Positions 1 through 7,221 of a stretch of 9,718 bases of DNA are shown here, piece after piece. The position numbers and the translations under genes were made by a program. This DNA comes from Candidatus Bathyarchaeota archaeon (GTDB lineage: Archaea; Thermoproteota; Bathyarchaeia; TCS64), in contig JAOZIG010000054.1 in the NCBI GenBank assembly GCA_026014515.1, positions 1 to 9,718 on the forward strand, written 5' to 3'. Under the pieces are notes generated by a model, which was not told where the DNA came from, ran no database searches, and saw only the letters and a list, made by a program, of their open reading frames with translations. Numbering within the stretch: the first letter of the stretch is position 1; every line of letters begins with the position of its first letter.

Positions 1-507
1 CTCAATGTGGAGTTTATTGTAGTTGAGCCAGTCTCTGAAGAGACATCGACTAATCCGGACCCGAGGAAAAGGGTGATTGAGAACGCCGAAGTAAAAGTTC
101 GGAGTATCTCGGATCGATTCCCAGATGCTTTGATCATTGGCGCTGATACTGTTGTATTCAAAGAGGGTGAGTTTCTGGGAAAACCAATAAGCCCCGATAT
201 GGCTGTGATGATGCTTGAGATGCTCTCAGGTAGTATTCATAGTGTGTTCACTGGGGTAGTTGTTCTTGATGTATCAAGTAATAGACTAGTTTCTGGTGCT
301 GATGAAACAAGGGTCAAGTTCAAGATATTGGACTCTCAGACCATCAGAGACTACGTTAGTAGTGATGAACCTATGGATAAGGCAGGGGCTTACGCTATTC
401 AAGGTGGTGCTAGTTCATTTGTCGAGTGGATTGATGGTTCGCGTAGTAATGTTATTGGGTTATCTTTGGAGTTGTTGACTGAGCTTTTATCGAAGCTTTT
501 ATCCTAG
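1..507 (+). CDS. maf: Maf family nucleotide pyrophosphatase (5' end cut off)
   Basis: Maf/HAM1-superfamily proteins hydrolyse non-canonical or ordinary nucleoside triphosphates to the monophosphate and pyrophosphate in the cytoplasm. The reading frame is open to the first base of the window, so the gene starts upstream. The GTG at 7 is an internal codon, because the N-terminal SPRR-type motif expected before it is missing. Visible family marks are IGADTVVF with the catalytic Asp, GKP with the conserved Lys, LSGSIHSVFTGVVV, and the C-terminal block DKAGAYAIQGGAS followed by GSRSNVIGL. The protein ends in a short helix rich in Leu. About 168 codons are present, against roughly 190-200 for a whole Maf, so some 25-30 residues are missing. 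Subfamily (dTTP/UTP type or m7GTP type) cannot be decided from this part. The next gene is 144 bp away behind its own promoter, so I see no operon link. Confidence 0.93.
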   Translation, partial: LNVEFIVVEPVSEETSTNPDPRKRVIENAEVKVRSISDRFPDALIIGADTVVFKEGEFLGKPISPDMAVMMLEMLSGSIHSVFTGVVVLDVSSNRLVSGADETRVKFKILDSQTIRDYVSSDEPMDKAGAYAIQGGASSFVEWIDGSRSNVIGLSLELLTELLSKLLS

Positions 508-523
508 GTGCTTGCTGGTTTCG

Positions 524-548
524 GTTTAATTATATTGTATTTATTTTG
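524..548 (+). terminator. Possible T-rich terminator after maf
   Basis: The segment just behind the maf stop is T-rich (tttaattatattgtattta and following) and has no clear hairpin. Archaeal RNA polymerase can terminate on T-tracts alone, so this is a plausible but weak terminator. Confidence 0.3.
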
Positions 549-600
549 AAACAATAAACATTAAATGAATCCTATAGTTGATGGGCTTGAAAACTATTTT

Positions 601-622
601 CTATATAGGCATATATAATATA
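601..622 (+). promoter_or_regulatory. TATA-type promoter of the Na/Pi symporter gene
   Basis: A run of TATA-like sequence (ctatataggcatatataata) lies 30-51 bp before the GTG at 652. Archaeal transcription normally starts about 25 bp downstream of the TATA centre, which gives a leader of only about 10-20 nt. No Shine-Dalgarno match precedes the GTG, which fits a leaderless or short-leader transcript. Confidence 0.5.
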
Positions 623-651
623 CGTAAATTACCCTTTTATCTATACTCTAT

Positions 652-1746
652 GTGATACTGCTCAACTTGAGTAATACAGCCAAGAACGCAGTTGGGTCAA
701 TAGTCGCAGTATACTTCTTTGTCTCAGCGATAGTTCTGATAAAGTCTAGCGCTAAAATAATGGGTGTTACCCTTGCAAGAGGGATCGTAATGCTCATCCG
801 CGATACGACTAGTGCGGTATTCGCTGGCTGGATAAGCACTGCAATGCTTCATAGTAGCGGTGCTTTTGACTCAATCGTTGTAGCGTTTACATCATCAGGA
901 GTTATGCCCCTCAGCTTATCTGTTGCAGCCATAATTGGCGCCGAGATGGGAACCACGGTAACCCCGTTTCTGATATCAATCATTGAGAAGATGAAGGGCA
1001 AAGGAGAATCACAAGCTAGCTTCAACGTCACCATGAGCCACGTACTCTACAACCTATTCACATTGATCCTTTTCTACCCCCTCGAGCTTTTCTTTGGCAC
1101 ATTCACAGGAATCGCCGAGAGAGGAAGCCAAATCTTCCTAACCGTACCTTGGCTATCAGCTGTACCAGATATTCTGGATGTAGTAACACCATGGGTTGAT
1201 CCATTGCTGGAGGTTATTCCTCCGTGGGCTGGATTAATTGTTGGTGGATTGATGTTGATAGTGGCGTTAGGTGCTGTTGAGAAATATATGACGGCTATCT
1301 TTAGTATGCCGAGAAGCTGGAACCTCATCCGATCAACGTTTACACGCCCAAAAAGGGCTTTCATAGCTGGATTCCTTTTCACATTACTGGTTCCTAGTAC
1401 AACGGTTATGGTGTCTTTGCTAGTTCCTTTGGCAACTAGTGGTGTGATTAAAGCCGATTACTATATTCTACCTTACATTCTTGGGGCTAATATCGGAACA
1501 GTATTTGATGTTTTGATAGCCGCACTGGCAACAGGAGACCCAATTGGTTTAGGGGTATGGCTCGTTCACTTCGCGATTAATTTAGTTGGCGCATTAATCT
1601 TCTTCCCGTTGCTGAAGCCATTCTCAGAACTTACGCAAAAGGTAGCTACATACGTATCAAAAGATCCAAGAACTACACTAATAGTGGCGATTCTTTTCCA
1701 CGTTATTCCTGCATCAATTATCTTGTATTACTACATAATGACGTGA
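652..1746 (+). CDS. Na+/phosphate cotransporter family protein (Na_Pi_cotrans)
   Basis: This is an integral membrane protein of 364 residues that probably imports inorganic phosphate with Na+. It has the inverted two-repeat plan of the PNaS/NptA family. Repeat 1 (about residues 50-110) ends in IIGAEMGTTVTP (94-105), and repeat 2 (about 237-295) ends in YILGANIGTVFD (275-286). Hydrophobic segments occur near 15-35, 55-85, 90-110, 130-150, 190-210, 238-262, 275-293, 300-322 and 342-362. The family's QSSS ion-binding motif appears in altered form, as HSSG at 67-70 and PSTT at 248-251. GTG 652 was chosen because the frame has a stop at 625-627 and a later Met would remove the first membrane helix. 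A PhoU-like gene follows after 52 bp, which supports phosphate as substrate. Long bacterial homologues carry a C-terminal PhoU domain; here that function would be a separate protein. The exact substrate is inferred. Confidence 0.87.
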   Translation: MILLNLSNTAKNAVGSIVAVYFFVSAIVLIKSSAKIMGVTLARGIVMLIRDTTSAVFAGWISTAMLHSSGAFDSIVVAFTSSGVMPLSLSVAAIIGAEMGTTVTPFLISIIEKMKGKGESQASFNVTMSHVLYNLFTLILFYPLELFFGTFTGIAERGSQIFLTVPWLSAVPDILDVVTPWVDPLLEVIPPWAGLIVGGLMLIVALGAVEKYMTAIFSMPRSWNLIRSTFTRPKRAFIAGFLFTLLVPSTTVMVSLLVPLATSGVIKADYYILPYILGANIGTVFDVLIAALATGDPIGLGVWLVHFAINLVGALIFFPLLKPFSELTQKVATYVSKDPRTTLIVAILFHVIPASIILYYYIMT

Positions 1747-1758
1747 AAATGAAGAGAA

Positions 1759-1769
1759 CCTATATACAT
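1759..1769 (+). promoter_or_regulatory. TATA-like box before the PhoU-like gene
   Basis: The sequence cctatatacat is centred about 35 bp before the ATG at 1799, which would give a leader of about 10 nt. No Shine-Dalgarno site is visible. The gene could be made from this promoter, by read-through from the symporter gene (no T-tract lies in the 52-bp gap), or both. Confidence 0.4.
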
Positions 1770-1798
1770 TAGTTTGTAGAAAATAATGTGGTTAGTAA

Positions 1799-2470
1799 AT
1801 GTCACGGAAATTATTCGGTTGGTTCGCACCTAAAAGAGGAGAAGAAGTACTAGTAATGGTGGAAAAACACCTAGAATTAACAAAAAACGCAGTCATTAGC
1901 CTACATGAGATGGTAGAGCACGCAGCCGAATGTAACACCAATGGATGTAAAACATCTTTCCTTAATATCAGCAGTATGGAGATGGAGGCAGATGAACTCC
2001 GTAGAAAAATGGTGGAAGATCTAACCAAGAGTGAGATGTTCCCAGAGGAAAGGGATGACCTTATGGAGCTTGTCCGTGCTGTTGACTGGATAGCTGACTG
2101 GAGTAAAGAAGCTGGAAGAATACTGAATAGTATACCCTTTGAAAAGGCGCCAGACGAGATCAAGACCGAGACTCTGAACATGGTCAAGGCTAACGTGGAC
2201 TGTGTAATCGTGCTAACAAAAGCAATCAAATCCTTACCCAAAGACCCCATGAAGGCACTGAGCCTAGCCGATGAGGTAGAGATGCTTGAAGAAACAGTGG
2301 ACGATCTATATGGTGAAGTGAGAAGCCATTTCGCTACCCTTGATTTCCCAGACTTTAGCACAGGCAGCTTGATACTCTTGAACGAGTTCTTCGACGCAAT
2401 AGAAACCATTGCAGACTGGTGCGAGAACACAGCTGACATAGTCAGGGCTATCGCTGTGCGTAGAAGTTAA
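1799..2470 (+). CDS. PhoU-like DUF47 family protein
   Basis: This is a soluble, nearly all-helical protein of 223 residues, the usual length of the DUF47/PhoU-like family (YkaA type). PhoU folds are two three-helix bundles that bind metal clusters through E/D-rich motifs. Matching motifs here are EMEADELRRK (61-70), AVDWIADW (94-101) in the first half and DEVEMLEETVDDLY (158-171) and FFDAIETIADWCENTAD (197-213) in the second. DUF47 proteins usually sit beside a PiT-type phosphate transporter and are thought to modulate it. Here the partner is a Na/Pi symporter, so a role in phosphate uptake or its control is inferred. The ATG at 1799 fits both the upstream TATA box and the family's N-terminal pattern (short K/R-rich start, then a long helix). 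Codon use is A-rich, like the neighbouring start of korA. Confidence 0.87.
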   Translation: MSRKLFGWFAPKRGEEVLVMVEKHLELTKNAVISLHEMVEHAAECNTNGCKTSFLNISSMEMEADELRRKMVEDLTKSEMFPEERDDLMELVRAVDWIADWSKEAGRILNSIPFEKAPDEIKTETLNMVKANVDCVIVLTKAIKSLPKDPMKALSLADEVEMLEETVDDLYGEVRSHFATLDFPDFSTGSLILLNEFFDAIETIADWCENTADIVRAIAVRRS

Positions 2471-2501
2471 AAAAATAAGAAAATCGAGTAGTTTTACTCG
2501 A
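2471..2501 (-). terminator. Hairpin and T-tract terminator of the ferredoxin gene
   Basis: A perfect 7-bp stem, TCGAGTA / TACTCGA with loop GTTT (2484-2501), overlaps the ferredoxin stop codon. Read on the minus strand it is followed by a T-rich run (attttcttattttttt). It lies in the gap between convergent phoU-like and ferredoxin genes. The plus strand has no T-run after the stem, so it should act mainly on the minus-strand transcript. Confidence 0.6.
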
Positions 2502-2670
2502 CTGTGATTGCCTGATTTGGACATGCGTTAACGCATGCCATACACATGATACAGTCATCAGCCCTCTCTGGGACGGCCCTATTGTCGACTAGATCATAGC
2601 AGTTCATTGGGCAGATATCGACGCAGACTCCGTCTCCGTCACAAGCATCTGATACAGTAATTGTAGGCAT
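2494..2670 (-). CDS. Small two-cluster ferredoxin
   Basis: This is a soluble electron carrier of 58 residues from the ATG at 2670. An in-frame GTG at 2679 would add MKD, but GGTGA (2676-2680) then makes a good Shine-Dalgarno site 5 nt before the ATG, so I prefer the ATG. The second cluster motif is canonical, CIMCMACVNACP. The first is CDGDGVCVDICP, where the second Cys is replaced by Asp (CxxDxxCxxxCP). In characterised archaeal ferredoxins such as that of Pyrococcus, this change gives an Asp-ligated [4Fe-4S] cluster that readily converts to [3Fe-4S]. The protein therefore probably holds one ordinary [4Fe-4S] and one variable cluster. An extra Cys follows at PMNCYDL. The gene diverges from korAB, so it is a likely acceptor or delta-like partner for the oxidoreductase; that link rests on gene position only. 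Confidence 0.9.
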   Translation of the reverse strand: MPTITVSDACDGDGVCVDICPMNCYDLVDNRAVPERADDCIMCMACVNACPNQAITVE

Positions 2671-2679
2671 ATCTTTCAC

Positions 2680-2799
2680 CTATCCCTTGATTGCACGCTT
2701 CAATGGTTTTAAAGGTTTTCTGAACACGGTGTAGAGGTATTTGCAGCTATTGGTAACTGTTTAAAAACCTAGGTTCCCCACCTCATATTAGTTTTAATT
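2680..2799. promoter_or_regulatory. Divergent promoter region, ferredoxin / korAB
   Basis: This 120-bp gap holds a TATA-like box for each direction. On the minus strand, ctttaaaa (complement of 2708-2715) is about 40 bp before the ferredoxin ATG. On the plus strand, tttaaaaa (2760-2767) is about 36 bp before the GTG at 2800. The two boxes are similar, each next to a run of T and G (ggttttaaagg, ctgtttaaaaacc). Shared control of both transcripts is possible; no clear operator palindrome is visible. Confidence 0.5.
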
Positions 2800-4548
2800 G
2801 TGATAAAAATGAGTTGCACAGGATTAATTGACGAGACAGTCACCATAGGAATCGGTGGTGAGGCAGGTCAAGGCGTGGGTAGAAGCGGTATGCTTCTGGG
2901 GAAAGCCTTGATGCGTGCCGGTTTCTATGCGTATGGCAATATTGACTACCCTAGCCTAATCAGAGGTGGACATAATTACTATACGGTTAGGACGAGTCAT
3001 AGAAAAGTCACTAGCATGCTTGAGAAACCAGACCTAGTAGTAGCGCTGAACAAGGAAACCATTCTGCTTCATCAGGACGAGGTTAACTCTGATGGTGGCA
3101 TCATATACGATGCCAAGGCGGACATAAGTGAAGAAGAGTTCACTAGGACGGATATATCGTATTACCCAGTTCCATTATCTGAGGTTGTAGAGGAACTTGA
3201 TGGACCCGATATTATGAGAAATACTGTTGCCCTTGGGTCTGTAGCAGCCTTGATAGGTTTAGATGTTGATTTTCTTGAGGAAGTTATCGCTGAGACCTTT
3301 GAGGGAAAAGAGAAAATCATCAAGATGAATCATGACGCCGTGAGAAAAGGCTGGGAATACGTCATCGAGTTTGATTATGGGTTCAGCTGCAACATGGAGG
3401 CAGGACTGCGTCCAGAGAGAATGTGGCTTACAGGAAACGAGGCAGTTGCTCTAGGCGCAGTAGCTGCAGGATGTAACTTTTACTCAGCATACCCGATGAC
3501 GCCTGCGAGTCCGGTGCTTCATTATTTCACTGGGCATGATATTGAGACAGATTCAGCGGTTATTCAGACTGAGAGCGAGATAGCGGCGATGTGTATGGTG
3601 GTAGGCGCTTCATACGCTGGGGTAAGACCCATGACATCAACATCAGGTGGAGGATTTTGTCTGATGACTGAGGCACTCAGTATGGCTGCATTACATGAGT
3701 CCCCTGTAGTGGTTATGCTTGGGCAGCGTCCCGGACCAAGTACCGGATTAGCGACTTATTCTGCTCAGGGTGATCTTTTGTTTGCTGTTTATGGTGCTCA
3801 TGGTGAGTTCCAGCGGATTGTATTGGCTCCGGGTGACACTGAGGAGTGTTTCTATATGACTCGTGATGCGTTTAATCTGGCTGATCGTTTCCAGATTCCT
3901 GTTATTGTGCTTACAGACAAGAACGTGATTGAAAGCCACGAGACAGTAGAGAAATTCAGTACTAAACAGATTATTGACAGGGGGAAACTGCTCAGAGAAT
4001 GGAATCAAGACGAGGAATACAAACGGTACAAGATAACTGAGGACGGAGTAAGCCCACGAGCAGTACCCGGTACACGAAACGCATTGGTTCTCGCTAACAG
4101 CAACGAGCATATCGAGAGAGGATTCAGTACAAGTCTAGCCAGTCCAACAAACGCCATGGTGGATAAACGATTCAGAAAAATTCCCTACATCAAGGAAGCA
4201 GTCGAGAAACTGGAACCCGTCAAGGTCTTTGGCTCAGAGCGCCCAGATATTACTATCGTGGGATGGGGTTCAACCAAGGGACCAGTATTGGAAGCCTTGA
4301 ACATGCTTGAGGATGAAGGCGTTTCCGCTCGTTTTGTTCAGATACGATACTTGGAGCCATTCCCGGAAGACGTGGGGAAGTATCTCAAGGGGGTCACTGT
4401 ACTCTTTGAGAATAACAGAAGCGCTGAGCTTGGGACATTGATCAAGTTGAATATGGGGTATGAGTTCAAACACGTTGGGCTCAGGTATGATGGGAGACCC
4501 TTTGACCCGAATGAGATAGTTGTCAAGGTGCGGGAGGTGCTTGGATGA
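2800..4548 (+). CDS. korA: 2-oxoacid:ferredoxin oxidoreductase, fused gamma-alpha subunit
   Basis: With KorB this subunit oxidatively decarboxylates a 2-oxoacid to acyl-CoA and CO2 and reduces ferredoxin. The 582 residues hold a gamma domain (about 12-195, GIGGEAGQGVGRSG at 17-30, then IDYPSLIRGGHNYYTVR) joined to an alpha domain (about 205-582). The alpha domain has the signature YPMTPAS (231-237), QTESEIAA (256-263) and GQRPGPSTGLAT (308-319). The gamma-then-alpha fusion is the plan of the two-subunit Sulfolobus and Aeropyrum enzymes, which accept both pyruvate and 2-oxoglutarate, so the substrate cannot be named from sequence. The start may be GTG 2800 or ATG 2809 (MSCTGLIDETV); both lie close behind the TATA box and neither has a Shine-Dalgarno site. 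The gene overlaps korB by 4 bp (ATGA). Base composition shifts inside the gene, G+T-rich near 3780-3900 and A+C-rich near 3960-4200. Confidence 0.93.
   Translation: MIKMSCTGLIDETVTIGIGGEAGQGVGRSGMLLGKALMRAGFYAYGNIDYPSLIRGGHNYYTVRTSHRKVTSMLEKPDLVVALNKETILLHQDEVNSDGGIIYDAKADISEEEFTRTDISYYPVPLSEVVEELDGPDIMRNTVALGSVAALIGLDVDFLEEVIAETFEGKEKIIKMNHDAVRKGWEYVIEFDYGFSCNMEAGLRPERMWLTGNEAVALGAVAAGCNFYSAYPMTPASPVLHYFTGHDIETDSAVIQTESEIAAMCMVVGASYAGVRPMTSTSGGGFCLMTEALSMAALHESPVVVMLGQRPGPSTGLATYSAQGDLLFAVYGAHGEFQRIVLAPGDTEECFYMTRDAFNLADRFQIPVIVLTDKNVIESHETVEKFSTKQIIDRGKLLREWNQDEEYKRYKITEDGVSPRAVPGTRNALVLANSNEHIERGFSTSLASPTNAMVDKRFRKIPYIKEAVEKLEPVKVFGSERPDITIVGWGSTKGPVLEALNMLEDEGVSARFVQIRYLEPFPEDVGKYLKGVTVLFENNRSAELGTLIKLNMGYEFKHVGLRYDGRPFDPNEIVVKVREVLG
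4533..4539 (+). promoter_or_regulatory. Strong Shine-Dalgarno site of korB
   Basis: GGAGGTG lies inside the last codons of korA, 5 nt before the korB ATG at 4545. It fixes the korB start and, with the ATGA overlap, points to translational coupling. Confidence 0.8.
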
Positions 4549-5396
4549 GCATCAAGGAATATGATACACCAGCTACCAATACTTGGTGTCCCGGCTGCGG
4601 TAACTTTGCTATACTAATGACTGTGAAACAGGCGCTTGCTGAGCTTGGGCTTGCTCGTGAAGAAGTGGTGGCGGTAACGGGTATCGGGTGTCATGGTAAG
4701 TTGACGGATTACATCAATGTCAATGGGATACACACGATCCATGGACGAGTACTACCGGTTGCCACAGCGATAAAGACGGCAAACCACAAGCTCACAGTGC
4801 TGGGATTCTCTGGTGACGGTGACGCGTTCAACATAGGAATCGGGCACTTCCCCCACGCGGCGCGACGTAACGTCAACATGACATACATCATACACGACAA
4901 CCTAATCTACGGATTAACTACAGGGCAAACAAGCCCCACAAGCAAACAGGGCTTTGTGACCAAGACGAGCCCCCGTGGTGAGTGGAGTATAGCCATTAAT
5001 CCCCTGACGCAGGCATTGACGGCTCATGCGTCATTCGTGGCGAGAACCTTTGCGGGGGAGCCTAAGCAGATGAAGGAGGTCTTGAAGCAGGCTATTGAGC
5101 ATGAGGGTTTCGCTCTGGTTGATGTGTTGCAGCCTTGTGTTTCATTCAACAAGGTGAATACGTATCAGTTCTACAAGGACAGGGTCTACAAGCTTGAAGA
5201 TACGGGTCATGATTCAGGTGACTGGGATATGGCGTATCAGAGGGCTGAGGAATGGGGTGATCGGATACCCATAGGCGTCTTCTATAGGGAGGAGAGGCCG
5301 GGGTATGAGCATAATTTCCCGGTATTGGCGGAGGGTCCGTTGGTTGATCAGTCTCTTGTACGTGACTTGGAGAAACTCTTCAAGGAATATATGTAG
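4545..5396 (+). CDS. korB: 2-oxoacid:ferredoxin oxidoreductase, beta subunit
   Basis: This is the TPP- and FeS-binding subunit of the enzyme encoded with korA, 283 residues. Four Cys match the [4Fe-4S] ligands of two-subunit archaeal enzymes: C15 and C18 in WCPGCGN, C49 in TGIGCHGK, and C198 in LQPCVSFN. The TPP/Mg2+ site is GDGD (90-93) with D118-N119 and the following IYGLTTGQTSPT (121-132). HGRVLPVATAIKTAN (66-80) is another family block. There is no extra ferredoxin domain, so electrons must pass from the single cluster to an external ferredoxin, perhaps the one encoded at 2494-2670. The start is fixed by the strong Shine-Dalgarno site and the 4-bp overlap with korA. GIGCHGK resembles the 2-oxoglutarate branch more than pyruvate enzymes, but this is a weak sign. 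Composition switches from A+C-rich (4780-4950) to G+T-rich (after about 5040) within the gene. Confidence 0.94.
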   Translation: MSIKEYDTPATNTWCPGCGNFAILMTVKQALAELGLAREEVVAVTGIGCHGKLTDYINVNGIHTIHGRVLPVATAIKTANHKLTVLGFSGDGDAFNIGIGHFPHAARRNVNMTYIIHDNLIYGLTTGQTSPTSKQGFVTKTSPRGEWSIAINPLTQALTAHASFVARTFAGEPKQMKEVLKQAIEHEGFALVDVLQPCVSFNKVNTYQFYKDRVYKLEDTGHDSGDWDMAYQRAEEWGDRIPIGVFYREERPGYEHNFPVLAEGPLVDQSLVRDLEKLFKEYM

Positions 5397-5404
5397 TACT
5401 AGGG

Positions 5405-5417
5405 TCTTTTTTATTAA
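5405..5417 (+). promoter_or_regulatory. T-tract after korB, also TATA-like box of the next gene
   Basis: The run tcttttttattaa starts 9 bp after the korB stop and could end the korAB transcript. The same bases form a TATA-like box centred about 29 bp before the ATG at 5441, which would make the XRE-type regulator mRNA almost leaderless. One or both roles are plausible. Confidence 0.4.
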
Positions 5418-5440
5418 CCAGCCCCTACATAGTTTCGAGG

Positions 5441-6166
5441 ATGTCAAACTACAGCCCCACCAGAGATACGTTGGCGAAGCGAATTGCGGGTGAGATCGTT
5501 CTTAGCGGTCACCCTGGGCAGACTATGCGGAAGTGGAGGGGCTTGCTGAGTGTGAGCCAAATCGAGATGGCGAATAGTCTTGATTTGTCCCCTTCTGTGA
5601 TCAGTGATTATGAGACTGGTCGAAGGAAGAGTCCGGGTAGTGGGTTCATTAAACGCTATGTGGATTCGTTGCTTGATATTGATGAGAGTCGTGGGGGTGA
5701 GTATATTCGGCAGCTTAGTCGGATTACGTTGGACCCTAGTGATGTTTTCTCTGATATCAGGGAGTTTATGGCGCCTGTTTCTATTCAGGAGGTCGTTGAG
5801 GCTGTTGATGGGGATATCTATAATGGTGATGATCAGCTTGAGCAGGATGTTTTCGGGTATACCGTGGTGGATAGCGTTAAGGCTATCATGATGCTCAGTG
5901 GCTTGGATTTCTACCGGATTTTTGGGACTACCAGTGAGCGTGCTTTGATCTTTACTGGTGTTAGCCGGGGGAGGTCGCCTATGATTGCTGTTAAGATTAG
6001 TCCGTTTAAGCCTAGGGTGATTATTTTGCATGGTGTGATTGATGATATTGATCCTTTGGCGGTGCAGCTTGCTCGGCATGAGGGGATTCCTTTGGTGGTT
6101 TCTAATATGAAATCCGAGGATGATCTTATTGATTCCTTGAAGGATCTTTACGAGTCTACTGTATAG
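5441..6166 (+). CDS. XRE-type HTH transcriptional regulator, archaeal conserved family
   Basis: This is a predicted DNA-binding regulator of 241 residues. An XRE-type helix-turn-helix fills about residues 28-65, with RKWRGLLSVSQIEMANSLD then SPSVISDYETGRRKSPG. A linker with acidic patches follows (about 80-135). The C-terminal domain (about 136-241) contains TVVDSVKAIMMLSG, FYRIFGTTSERALIFTGVS, GRSPMIAVKISPFKP and DPLAVQLARHEGIPLVV. I recognise this arrangement as a widespread archaeal family of predicted regulators (COG1709-like) whose ligand and targets are, as far as I know, not established. The C-terminal part looks like a small-molecule sensing domain; that is inference. It lies 44 bp behind korB on the same strand, so it may report on or control 2-oxoacid metabolism. 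ATG 5441 begins MSNYSPTRD. GAGG touches the ATG and is too close to serve as a Shine-Dalgarno site. Codon use is strongly G+T-biased. Confidence 0.85.
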   Translation: MSNYSPTRDTLAKRIAGEIVLSGHPGQTMRKWRGLLSVSQIEMANSLDLSPSVISDYETGRRKSPGSGFIKRYVDSLLDIDESRGGEYIRQLSRITLDPSDVFSDIREFMAPVSIQEVVEAVDGDIYNGDDQLEQDVFGYTVVDSVKAIMMLSGLDFYRIFGTTSERALIFTGVSRGRSPMIAVKISPFKPRVIILHGVIDDIDPLAVQLARHEGIPLVVSNMKSEDDLIDSLKDLYESTV

Positions 6167-6170
6167 AAAT

Positions 6171-6186
6171 GGAGAAGGTGTTCTCC
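6171..6186. terminator. Hairpin between convergent regulator genes
   Basis: The perfect 6-bp stem GGAGAA / TTCTCC with loop GGTG lies between the stop of the XRE-type regulator gene and the stop of the TrmB-like gene, touching the latter by one base. TATTTTAG follows on the plus strand and ATTTCTAT on the minus strand. It is a plausible two-way terminator for the convergent pair, with short T-runs only. Confidence 0.5.
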
Positions 6187-7145
6187 TATTTTAGTGGGAA
6201 CGCTTGTAGCAGCATCTTGTTATGGCTGTTAAGGAGTAGGAGGTGGATTAGGTCCAGTAGCTCCTTGTCCTCTGTAAACATGCAGCTTAGGAATGGTAGT
6301 TTGCTGCCGCGTGTTGCCAGTCTGGCGAGTAGGAAACGCTTGTTGTCGCTGTTGATGAAGAGGATTGGTGTTTTTACGTGTACTTTTTGGACTTGGAATA
6401 TGTAGCTGAGTTCTCGTGCCAGTGGGTTTGACTTGGGGTCGAGTGGGCTGTGTAGTTTGATTTCTATGCCTTGTTCTTGCATTTCGTCGAGGAGTCGGTG
6501 GTAGCTGTTGAAGAGTATTTCTAGGCCGTCTTCTGTGGTGATGATGTTTAGGTCTTGTTCGCTTTGTCTGATGATTTCGCTGCATTTTCCTCTGATGTCT
6601 TCTGTTGGGTCTAGGTACCAGACTAGTTTTTTTCTTGGGCCGCCTTTGTCGCTTTGTTCAGAGTAGAGGGTTTCTAGTCGGGTTATGATTTCTTTGAAGT
6701 CGTCTGCTTTTTCGAGGGTGAGGTTTAGTATGGCGTCGAAGCTTTCTCGTGGTTTGCTTGGAGAGAATTTTTTTGGTGCTCCTGGTATTTCGACTACTAG
6801 TCCGTAGTCGATGAGTTTTTTGAGGGTGCCGTAGACTTTTGTGCGTGGTACGTCGCAGTTTATGCTGAGTTTTCTTGCTCCTGCTGTTCCGAGGTTGATG
6901 AGGCTTAGGTAGACTTTGGATTCGTATTCGCTGAGTCCTATGTATTCGACGATTTTTGGCCAGAGGCTTAGTATGTCCTGTTTTTTGTGTAGTGGTCCGA
7001 AGTGTCTTCTTTTATTGTTATCCCCATCTTGCAACTTGGGTCTGAGTTGGTGTTTTTTGTTTTGTCTATTTTGTTTTGCTGTCACCTTGTCTGGTTTCTT
7101 CTTGGTGACACCCTTGGGTCTTGGTCTTTTTTCGGTGTACTCCAA
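6186..7145 (-). CDS. TrmB family transcriptional regulator with K/R-rich N-terminal tail
   Basis: This is a predicted DNA-binding regulator of 319 residues. The TrmB-type winged HTH spans about 66-128 (YIGLSEYESKVYLSLINLG, then VPRTKVYGTLKKLIDYGLV). A likely coiled-coil helix follows (about 132-166), then a C-terminal alpha/beta sensing domain (about 172-300, with LVWYLDPTEDIR and NIITTEDGLEIL). Its ligand is unknown; the family includes sugar-responsive regulators, but no sugar transporter is nearby. The start is a TTG at 7145, the first possible start after a stop at 7152-7154, preceded by gaagaaga. A GTG at 7085 would shorten the protein by 20 residues. The first 55 residues are very rich in K, R and Q, unusual for this family. 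The gene lies 127 bp behind the aminotransferase gene on the same strand and ends facing the XRE-type regulator gene. Confidence 0.85.
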   Translation of the reverse strand: MEYTEKRPRPKGVTKKKPDKVTAKQNRQNKKHQLRPKLQDGDNNKRRHFGPLHKKQDILSLWPKIVEYIGLSEYESKVYLSLINLGTAGARKLSINCDVPRTKVYGTLKKLIDYGLVVEIPGAPKKFSPSKPRESFDAILNLTLEKADDFKEIITRLETLYSEQSDKGGPRKKLVWYLDPTEDIRGKCSEIIRQSEQDLNIITTEDGLEILFNSYHRLLDEMQEQGIEIKLHSPLDPKSNPLARELSYIFQVQKVHVKTPILFINSDNKRFLLARLATRGSKLPFLSCMFTEDKELLDLIHLLLLNSHNKMLLQAFPLK

Positions 7146-7221
7146 TCTTCTTCACTGATAGCTACAGTAGATGGGGTACAATCTGCATCTTGCGAATCTT
7201 GGAAACGGTTTTCCTGTCTAT

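Noticed and set aside
5444..6079. Minus-strand open frame of 211 codons opposite the XRE-type regulator gene
   Set aside because: It is antisense to a gene with clear family motifs. Its low-complexity T, N, I and R content follows from the G+T-rich opposite strand.
6169..6405. Plus-strand open frame of 78 codons behind the XRE-type regulator gene
   Set aside because: It starts at the hairpin between convergent genes and runs antisense to the TrmB-like gene, with no motif.
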